Of a stretch of 11,426 nucleotides of DNA, positions 6,119-11,426 are shown one piece after another (position 1 is the first letter of the stretch; each line of letters begins with the position of its first letter). The stretch comes from Pseudomonadota bacterium (GTDB lineage: Bacteria; Pseudomonadota; Alphaproteobacteria; Acetobacterales; Acetobacteraceae), in the NCBI GenBank assembly GCA_021819535.1, contig JAKAQU010000060.1:1-11426 (forward strand), in the 5' to 3' direction. The position numbers and the translations under genes are program-made. The notes beneath the pieces are model-generated. The model did no database searches. It was not told the DNA's origin and worked only from the letters and a program-made list of their open reading frames with translations.

Positions 6119-6328
6119 ATGCCCGCCGGCGATACCCTGTCTCCCCAAACCACCACCCCCACCGAGATCATTCACGTCGATCAGCGTGTGGTCGCCTGCG
6201 ATGGCGGCGGTGGGCCGCTCGGCCATCCCCGCGTGTTCTTGCGCATACCGGGGCGCGAGGTGATGTGCCCTTATTGTTCTCGGCTGTTCGTCGTCAACGA
6301 GGGCGTGCCACCGGCTGACGGGCATTGA
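6119..6328 (+). CDS. CHCC zinc-finger protein, NDUFS6 family
   Basis: The product is 69 residues and carries the zf-CHCC domain of the mitochondrial complex I subunit NDUFS6 and its alphaproteobacterial homologues. Zinc ligands are C27 (VACDGGGG), H36 (GHPRVFL), C50 and C53 (CPYC), in the family order C-x8-H-x13-C-x2-C. In mitochondria NDUFS6 is an accessory complex I subunit that helps late assembly at the N/Q-module junction; a similar role here is an inference from homology, since no nuo gene is in the window. ATG 6119 was chosen because a purine-rich SD (AGAGAGGA) precedes it; ATG 6098 and an upstream TTG in the same frame lack one and the first lies too close to the predicted transcription start. 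It ends 16 bases before polA, so the two are probably co-transcribed. Confidence 0.9.
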   Translation: MPAGDTLSPQTTTPTEIIHVDQRVVACDGGGGPLGHPRVFLRIPGREVMCPYCSRLFVVNEGVPPADGH

Positions 6329-6344
6329 TCGGCTGGCCCGCGCC

Positions 6345-9098
6345 ATGACCGATGCGCCGCCGCCGCGCCCGCTTGCGCCGCGCCTGGTGCTGATCGACGG
6401 CTCCGGCTTCGTTTTCCGCGCCTTTCACGCCCTTCCGCCGATGACGCGCCCGGACGGCACGCCGGTGAATGCGGTGTTCGGCTTCTGCAACATGCTGGCG
6501 CGGTTCTTGCGCGAGCATGAGGGCACCCATCTCGCGGTGATTTTCGATGCCGGGCGCAAGACTTTCCGCAACCGGCTTTATCCCGACTACAAGGCCCATC
6601 GCCCCGAGCCGCCGCCCGAACTGGTGCCGCAATTCGCGCTCGTGCGCGAGGCGACGGAGGCCTTCGGCGTCCCCGCGATCGATGCCGTCGATTGGGAGGC
6701 CGATGACCTGATCGCGGCTTACACGAGCGCTGCCGAGGCGCTCGGTGGCGAGACGCTGATCGTCTCGTCGGACAAGGATCTGATGCAACTGATCCGCCCC
6801 GGGGTCGGCCTGCTCGACCCGATCAAGCAAAAGCCGATCGGCCCCGCCGAGGTCGTTGCGAAATTCGGCGTGCCCCCCGGGAAATTGATCGATTTGCAGG
6901 CGCTCATGGGTGATGCCGCCGACAATGTGCCGGGTGTCCCCGGGATCGGGCCGAAAACCGCGGCGCAATTGCTCGGCGAATTCGGTGATCTCGACGCCGT
7001 TCTCGCAGAGGCACCGGCGATGAAACCCTCGAAGCGGCGTGACGCCTTGATCGCGCATGCCGATGAGGCGCGGCTTTCGCGCGAATTGGTGACTTTGCGC
7101 GCAGATGCGCCGCTGCCCCGGCCGCTCGCAGCCCTCGCCGTCGCCGAGCCCGATCGCGGGCGTCTTGCCGCCTGGCTCGCGGCGCAGGATTTTCGTAGTC
7201 TTTCGCAACGGCTTGGCCTCGATGCGCCGCCGCCGGCCGCGGCCAAAAACGCCCCCGCGCCGGCAGCGCTCGGCGCGCGCGAAATCGCCGCGGGCTTCGG
7301 CCCCTACGAGACGGTAACGGACGCGGAAGCGCTGGCGCGCTGGATCACTGACGCGAGCAGGCTGGGCGTCGTCGCGCTCGATACCGAAACCGACGGGCTC
7401 GATGCGCTACGGGCGCGCCTCATCGGCTTCTCACTCGCGACCGCGCCCGGGCGCGCCTGCTATGTGCCGCTCCGCCATGAAGGTCTCGCCTCGCAGCTCA
7501 CCCCGGAGGAGGCCCTGGCCGCGCTCGCCCCTCTGCTCGCCGATGCCGCGGTTTTGAAGATCCTGCAAAACGCCAAATTCGACCTCGCCGTCTTCGCCCG
7601 CGCCGGCCTTCGCGAGATCGCGCCGATCGACGATACCATGCTGATCTCCTACGCGCAGAGCGCCGGCGCGCACGGGCAGGGGATGGACGAACTCGCCCTT
7701 CTTCATCTCGGCCACCGTCCGATCTCCTATGACGAGGTGACGGGGACGGGGCGGGCGCGGATTCCCTTCGCGATGGTGCCGATCGAGCGCGCCTCCGCCT
7801 ATGCCGCCGAGGATGCCGATGTCACGCGCCGGCTCTGGCAAACGCTCCGCCCGACCCTTCGCGTCAACAAGGCGCTGGCACTCTATGAGCAGGTCGAGCG
7901 GCGGCTGATCCCGGTCTTGCTGGCGATGGAGCAGGCCGGCGTTCTCGTCGATGCGGCCGAGCTTTCGCGCATTTCCACCGAATTCGCCGCCCGCATGGCG
8001 GAGATGGAGCGCGAAATCCATGGCCTCGCCGGCCATCCCTTCAATCTCGCGAGCCCGAAGCAGCTCGGCGAGGTTTTGTTCGATGAACTCGGCCTTGCCG
8101 GCGGCAAGCGTATGAAAACCGGCGCCTGGGGCACCGATGCCGCGGTATTGCAAAGCCTCGCCGATGAGGGGCACGAAATCCCCGCCCGCATTCTCGCCTG
8201 GCGCCAACTCGCAAAACTGAAATCGACCTATGCCGATGCGCTGGTCAACGAAATCAATCCTGAAACCGGGCGCGTCCATACCAGCTTCGCGATGGCGGTG
8301 GCGAGCACCGGGCGCCTCTCCTCCACCGACCCCAATCTGCAGAATATTCCGATACGCACCGAGGAGGGCGGGCGCATTCGCCGTGCCTTCATCGCGGCAC
8401 CGGGTGATCTCCTGATCAGCGCCGATTATTCGCAGATCGAACTCCGCCTTCTCGCCCACGTCGCCGATATTCCAGCCCTCAAGGAAAGCTTTGCGCGGGG
8501 CGAGGACATTCACGCCCGCACCGCGTCCGAAGTGTTCGGCGTCGCGATGGCGGGGATGGACGCCTTGACGCGGAGACGCGCCAAGGCGATCAATTTCGGC
8601 ATCATCTATGGCATCAGCGCGTTCGGGCTCGCGCGCCAGCTCGGCACCACACCCGGCGAGGCGCGGCTTTACATCGATGCCTATTTTGCCCGCTATCCCG
8701 GGATACGCGCCTATATGGAGCGCATGAAGACGCTGGCGCGCGAGCAGGGCTATGTGCAGACCCCGTTCGGCCGGCGCTGTTACATCCCGGGGATTGCGGA
8801 TCGCAACGCGGCGCGGCGCGCCTATGCCGAGCGCCAGGCGATCAACGCGCCGCTGCAGGGGGGGGCGGCCGATATCATCAAGCGCGCCATGGTGCGCCTG
8901 CCCGGCGCTCTTGCCGCGGCCGGTCTTGGCGCACGGCTCGTGCTGCAGGTGCATGACGAATTGCTGCTCGAAGCACCGCGCGCGAACGCAAGTGCCACGG
9001 CTCGTCTCGCCGCCTCGGTGATGCGCGAGGCCGCATCGCTCAGCGTGCCGCTCGAAGTCGAGACCGGGATCGGCGAGAACTGGGCCGATGCGCATTGA
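6345..9098 (+). CDS. polA: DNA polymerase I
   Basis: The 917-residue protein is a full-length Pol I with all three activities: Okazaki-fragment processing (5'-3' nuclease), proofreading, and gap-filling synthesis in replication and excision repair. The FEN-like 5'-3' nuclease domain spans about 13-290 (LIDGSGFVFRAFHAL, WEADDLIA, SSDKDL, and the helix-hairpin-helix GVPGIGPKTA). The 3'-5' exonuclease domain (about 320-505) keeps its acidic residues: D346 and E348 in LDTETDG, D413 in NAKFD, and Y486/D490 in YAAED, so proofreading should be active. Polymerase motifs are A, DYSQIELR (D694); B, RRRAKAINFGIIYG (K747, F751, Y755); and C, QVHDE (H870, D871). Phe at 751 in the O-helix is the usual ddNTP-discriminating residue. 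ATG 6345 gives the family N-terminus; its SD is poor, consistent with translation following the zinc-finger gene 16 bases upstream. Confidence 0.98.
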   Translation: MTDAPPPRPLAPRLVLIDGSGFVFRAFHALPPMTRPDGTPVNAVFGFCNMLARFLREHEGTHLAVIFDAGRKTFRNRLYPDYKAHRPEPPPELVPQFALVREATEAFGVPAIDAVDWEADDLIAAYTSAAEALGGETLIVSSDKDLMQLIRPGVGLLDPIKQKPIGPAEVVAKFGVPPGKLIDLQALMGDAADNVPGVPGIGPKTAAQLLGEFGDLDAVLAEAPAMKPSKRRDALIAHADEARLSRELVTLRADAPLPRPLAALAVAEPDRGRLAAWLAAQDFRSLSQRLGLDAPPPAAAKNAPAPAALGAREIAAGFGPYETVTDAEALARWITDASRLGVVALDTETDGLDALRARLIGFSLATAPGRACYVPLRHEGLASQLTPEEALAALAPLLADAAVLKILQNAKFDLAVFARAGLREIAPIDDTMLISYAQSAGAHGQGMDELALLHLGHRPISYDEVTGTGRARIPFAMVPIERASAYAAEDADVTRRLWQTLRPTLRVNKALALYEQVERRLIPVLLAMEQAGVLVDAAELSRISTEFAARMAEMEREIHGLAGHPFNLASPKQLGEVLFDELGLAGGKRMKTGAWGTDAAVLQSLADEGHEIPARILAWRQLAKLKSTYADALVNEINPETGRVHTSFAMAVASTGRLSSTDPNLQNIPIRTEEGGRIRRAFIAAPGDLLISADYSQIELRLLAHVADIPALKESFARGEDIHARTASEVFGVAMAGMDALTRRRAKAINFGIIYGISAFGLARQLGTTPGEARLYIDAYFARYPGIRAYMERMKTLAREQGYVQTPFGRRCYIPGIADRNAARRAYAERQAINAPLQGGAADIIKRAMVRLPGALAAAGLGARLVLQVHDELLLEAPRANASATARLAASVMREAASLSVPLEVETGIGENWADAH

Positions 9099-9105
9099 AT
9101 TCGCC

Positions 9106-9121
9106 CCGCCGCGATCGGCGG
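9106..9121. terminator. Short GC hairpin between convergent polA and TRIC genes
   Basis: CCGCCG (9106-9111) pairs with CGGCGG (9116-9121) around a CGAT loop in the 30-base gap between the polA stop and the minus-strand TRIC stop. No U-tract follows on either strand, so terminator activity is uncertain. Confidence 0.3.
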
Positions 9122-9128
9122 CCGGATG

Positions 9129-9797
9129 TCATATCGGTTTGTTCCCACCCCATTGCGCGATCGGCGCGCGCCAGCCGCGATAGATCGCCATCAGGCGCAG
9201 GAAGACGCAGATCGCGCCACCGAGCAGCATCGGCAGCAGCGGCGGGATCGCGAGCACATGGCCGAGCGCGACCGTGGCACCGGCCGCGAGTGCCGCCAGG
9301 GCATAAAGATCGCCGCGCAGCACGAACGGCACGTCACCGGCCAGCACATCGCGCGTCATCCCGCCGCCGATGCCGGTGATCATGCCGAGGATCGCCGCCA
9401 TCACCGGATTGATGCCGTAATCGATCGCCTTCTGCGTGCCGGTGACGGCGAACAGGGAGAGGCCTACCGCGTCGAACAGCAATATCGGCCGTTGCAGCAC
9501 GGCGATGCGCGGGTACCACCAGAAGATGATCAGCCCGCCGGCGATCGCAATCAGGAAATAGTGGAGATGGGTGATCGCAACCGGCGGCACGGCGCCGATC
9601 AAGACATCCCGCGCCATGCCGCCAACCACCGCCACCACGAACGCGAGAAAAAGAACCCCGAACAGGTCGAAGCGTTTCTGCACGCCGACCAGCGCGCCGC
9701 TGGCCGCGAACACCAGCGTCCCGATCCAGTCCAGCACGTCGGTCAGCGTGTGGAGGAGCGGACTTTGCAACAGCGCAACCAATGGCTGCGTCGTCAC
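9129..9797 (-). CDS. TRIC/UPF0126 family membrane protein
   Basis: The protein (222 residues from GTG 9797) is a polytopic inner-membrane protein of the TRIC channel/UPF0126 (YadS-like) family, whose members act as trimeric monovalent cation channels or, in E. coli YadS, are linked to glycine transport. It has about seven membrane helices arranged as two copies of a three-helix repeat. The repeat signature appears twice: VVGGMARDVLIGAVPP and GIGGGMTRDVLAGDVP, each after an FA(A/V)(S/T)G helix. GTG 9797 was preferred because it forms a GTGA overlap with the stop of the upstream amidohydrolase gene, a common coupling arrangement; GTG 9812 would add five residues and overlap by 19 bases. Neither has a strong SD. 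It is the last gene of the right-hand minus-strand unit and converges on polA. The transported ion or solute is not determined by sequence. Confidence 0.9.
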   Translation of the reverse strand: MTTQPLVALLQSPLLHTLTDVLDWIGTLVFAASGALVGVQKRFDLFGVLFLAFVVAVVGGMARDVLIGAVPPVAITHLHYFLIAIAGGLIIFWWYPRIAVLQRPILLFDAVGLSLFAVTGTQKAIDYGINPVMAAILGMITGIGGGMTRDVLAGDVPFVLRGDLYALAALAAGATVALGHVLAIPPLLPMLLGGAICVFLRLMAIYRGWRAPIAQWGGNKPI

Positions 9798-11074
9798 GTC
9801 GGTTGCAGCCACGCGCCAGCCGCGGCGAGCATCGTCGTAATGCCGGTGCGCAAGGTCGGGTCGATCACCGGGGCGAAGTCCGGCGCGTGATTGGCCGGCA
9901 GCTCATCGACTTTCCCCGCCGCCTGCGCCTTCCGATAGGTCTCCGGGTCGATGCCGCCGACCACCCAGAATACCGATGGCACGCCCCAGGCGGTGCCGAA
10001 CAGCCCGAAATCCTCGCTGGCCGTGGCGGAGCCCACTTCGCTCACGCGCTCGCTTCCGAACCGGCGTTCCAGCGCTTCCACAACCTTCCGGGTCGCCGCG
10101 GCATCGTTGCGAGTTAGCGGGAATTCGCTCAGCACCGAGAACGCAGGCGGCTTGGGCGCGCCGGCGGCTTCCGCTTCCGCATCCAGGATGCGCTTGATCG
10201 CGCCGAGCACGCGGGCGCGCACCTCCTCCTTGAACGTGCGGACATTGAGCCGCAGTAAAGCGCGGTCGGGGATGATGTTCTCATTCGTGCCGGCCTGCAT
10301 CGTGCCGATTGTGACCACGGCGGAATCGGTCATTGCCACCTCGCGCGAGACCACTGTTTGCAGGCGCATGACCGCGGACGCGGCCATGACCACGGGATCG
10401 ACACTCTTCTGCGGCATCGAGCCATGGGCGCCGCGACCGAACAGCGTCACCTCCCAGCTGTCCCCGGCCGACAGCATGGCCCCGACATGCCAACCGATCT
10501 GTCCCGCCGAGAGCGGCATCACGTGCTGGCCGAGGCAAATATCCGGCTTCGGGAAGCGCTTGACCATGCCGTCCTCGATCATCGCCCGCGCGCCTTTGCC
10601 AATCTCCTCGCCTGGCTGGAACACCGCCATCACCGTGCCGCGCCACGTGCTCCGATTTTCTGATAGGATGCGCGAGGCTCCCATCAGCCATACGATGTGC
10701 ATGTCGTGGCCACAGGCATGTGCGATGGAGGTTGCCTGCCCGAAGCGATCGGTGCCGGTGCGATCGCTGGCATAAGGGAGGCCGGTGCTCTCCTTGATCG
10801 GCAGCGCGTCCATATCGGCCCGCAGCAGCACGGTCGGACCATCGCCGTTGCGCAACAGCCCGACCACGCCCGTGCCGCCGACCTCTTCCGTGACCTCGAA
10901 GCCGCATTGTCGCAGCCATGACGCCGCCAGCCCCGAAGTACGCTTCTCCTGCATCGAGAGTTCGGGATTGGCGTGGAGATCGCGGTAGATGCCCTCCAGC
11001 TCGGTGAGCAGGTCGGCCGAGGGATCGGGCATCGCCGGGATAGCGGCAGCGGCGGCCATTTGATTGCTCTCCAT
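9794..11074 (-). CDS. M20-family amidohydrolase (hippurate/N-acyl amino acid hydrolase-like)
   Basis: This 426-residue metal-dependent enzyme belongs to peptidase family M20D (aminoacylase, hippurate hydrolase, IAA-amino acid hydrolase), which splits N-acyl amino acids or related amides. Conserved residues are the R-A-D-M-D-A-L-P-I segment (85-93), metal ligands in HACGHDMH (C121, H123), the GEE pair (catalytic base E156, ligand E157), H184 in GQHV, the dimerisation-domain His in GRGAHGSMP (H217), and H396 in NHAPDF. No signal peptide is evident. ATG 11074 was chosen because it shares a base with the stop of the CxxC-protein gene (TGATG); ATG 11059 is an alternative start. The frame is open 70 codons further upstream, but that part overlaps the CxxC gene and is not family-like. 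The stop overlaps the TRIC gene. The true substrate is unknown. Confidence 0.92.
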   Translation of the reverse strand: MESNQMAAAAAIPAMPDPSADLLTELEGIYRDLHANPELSMQEKRTSGLAASWLRQCGFEVTEEVGGTGVVGLLRNGDGPTVLLRADMDALPIKESTGLPYASDRTGTDRFGQATSIAHACGHDMHIVWLMGASRILSENRSTWRGTVMAVFQPGEEIGKGARAMIEDGMVKRFPKPDICLGQHVMPLSAGQIGWHVGAMLSAGDSWEVTLFGRGAHGSMPQKSVDPVVMAASAVMRLQTVVSREVAMTDSAVVTIGTMQAGTNENIIPDRALLRLNVRTFKEEVRARVLGAIKRILDAEAEAAGAPKPPAFSVLSEFPLTRNDAAATRKVVEALERRFGSERVSEVGSATASEDFGLFGTAWGVPSVFWVVGGIDPETYRKAQAAGKVDELPANHAPDFAPVIDPTLRTGITTMLAAAGAWLQPT

Positions 11075-11286
11075 CAGGCGCGGGTTGATCGGGGCTGCGC
11101 CGGCGAGACGGCATCGCATTGCAGGCGCGGTTCGGTCTTTTCGCTCCAGACCAGCAACTCGGCGGCGATGCGCCATGCGGCCTCGCGCGGCAGTGCGTCC
11201 GGACGTTCGATCAGGGCCAAGAGGTCGAGCACCCGAATGCGGTCCGCGGAGGGATCGGACGAGGCGGCGCCGCAATATCGGCACAT
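11074..11286 (-). CDS. Small CxxC protein coupled to the amidohydrolase
   Basis: The product is 70 residues and no family is recognised. It starts MCRYCGAASSDPSADRI, so Cys2 and Cys5 form a CxxC pair at the very N-terminus; one more Cys (57) lies near the C-terminus. The middle (about 17-52) is predicted helical, with an LLALIERPDALPREAAW segment, and the tail is Pro/Ser/Arg-rich. Two or three Cys are too few for a standard one-chain zinc ribbon; metal sharing in a dimer, or a redox role, is possible. The gene is supported by an ideal SD, AGGAGG (minus strand 11299-11294), seven bases before the ATG, and by the TGATG stop-start overlap with the amidohydrolase, which likely makes downstream translation depend on it. 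It might be a regulator or chaperone of that enzyme, or merely a coupling leader. Function is unknown. Confidence 0.65.
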   Translation of the reverse strand: MCRYCGAASSDPSADRIRVLDLLALIERPDALPREAAWRIAAELLVWSEKTEPRLQCDAVSPAQPRSTRA

Positions 11287-11320
11287 AGCAGAACCTCCTG
11301 GCCGGGCCGCCGATCGGTCG

Positions 11321-11365
11321 TCAGAGCTTGGCGTTGGCGGCGATCCAGGCTGCGAATGCCGACAT
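11321..11365 (-). other. Possible 14-codon ORF or coding remnant upstream of the CxxC gene
   Basis: On the minus strand ATG 11365 to TGA 11321 encodes MSAFAAWIAANAKL, which resembles an intact protein C-terminus more than random sequence. An in-frame TGA lies only 18 bases upstream of the ATG and there is no SD, so it is either a very short ORF or the tail of a gene truncated by earlier deletion. It ends 34 bases before the CxxC-protein start. Confidence 0.2.
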
Positions 11366-11371
11366 GAAATC

Positions 11372-11393
11372 GCACAAGAGTCAATGTTTGTGC
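11372..11393. promoter_or_regulatory. Inverted repeat, possible operator of the amidohydrolase unit
   Basis: GCACAA (11372-11377) and TTGTGC (11388-11393) form a dyad with a 10-base spacer, so half-site centres are 16 bases apart. The spacer contains, on the minus strand, TTGACT (11384-11379), a -35-like hexamer about 93 bases upstream of the CxxC start; no clear -10 follows at 16-18 bases. The layout fits a dimeric repressor or activator over the promoter, but no regulator gene is in view. Confidence 0.35.
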
Positions 11394-11426
11394 AAAACCT
11401 GATACCGCAACGCGAGACTGTTCTCT

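Noticed and set aside
5010..6263. 417-codon plus-strand frame across the lipoprotein hydrolase
   Set aside because: It is antisense to a gene with a complete catalytic triad, is Arg/Gly-rich, and runs through the divergent promoter region and zinc-finger gene.
7431..9095. 554-codon open frame antisense to polA
   Set aside because: It is a shadow of the polymerase domains; the polA reading has all catalytic motifs and this one has none.
9126..9890. 254-codon plus-strand frame across the TRIC gene
   Set aside because: It is a highly charged complement of a hydrophobic membrane protein with two conserved repeats.
11075..11284. 70-codon N-terminal extension of the M20 amidohydrolase
   Set aside because: It overlaps the CxxC gene that has the ideal SD, and M20 proteins of this type begin close to the GIYRDLHANPELS segment.

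Overview
The window is GC-rich chromosomal DNA from an alphaproteobacterium. Acetobacteraceae (Rhodospirillales) is the most likely family. This placement rests on protein style (NDUFS6-type zinc-finger protein, full-length PolA, KirBac channel, TusA-HDAC pair), strong GC bias at third codon positions, and two intergenic structured elements that resemble, from memory only, dispersed hairpin repeats of that family. No rRNA, tRNA, CRISPR array or intact mobile element was seen.

Layout. Bases 1-476 hold no confident gene: a probable acetyltransferase (GNAT-like) remnant with an in-frame stop, then a hairpin that covers the Shine-Dalgarno of a 10-codon ORF. A small exported protein follows at 477-776. 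On the minus strand a two-gene unit (TusA-family sulfur carrier, then a histone-deacetylase-family hydrolase) is joined by an ATGA overlap and converges on it. Bases 2003-2323 are non-coding and carry a nested hairpin element and a good promoter. That promoter drives an acyl-CoA ligase whose last codons overlap a KirBac-type potassium channel. A minus-strand lipoprotein hydrolase (monoacylglycerol lipase/lysophospholipase-like) converges on the channel gene. From the region upstream of the hydrolase, a divergent promoter drives a short zinc-finger gene and then polA. The right end is a minus-strand unit of three overlapping genes: a 70-residue CxxC protein, an M20 amidohydrolase, and a TRIC/UPF0126 membrane protein.

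Most genes are ordinary housekeeping or metabolic families. The most interesting points are: the overlap of an acyl-CoA ligase with an inward-rectifier-type K+ channel whose filter reads TIGFG, as in eukaryotic Kir6, instead of the usual GYG; the small CxxC gene with an ideal ribosome-binding site coupled to the amidohydrolase; and the structured leader with a tandem-Trp mini-ORF in front of an orphan exported protein. A functional link within any of these units is inferred from gene arrangement only.
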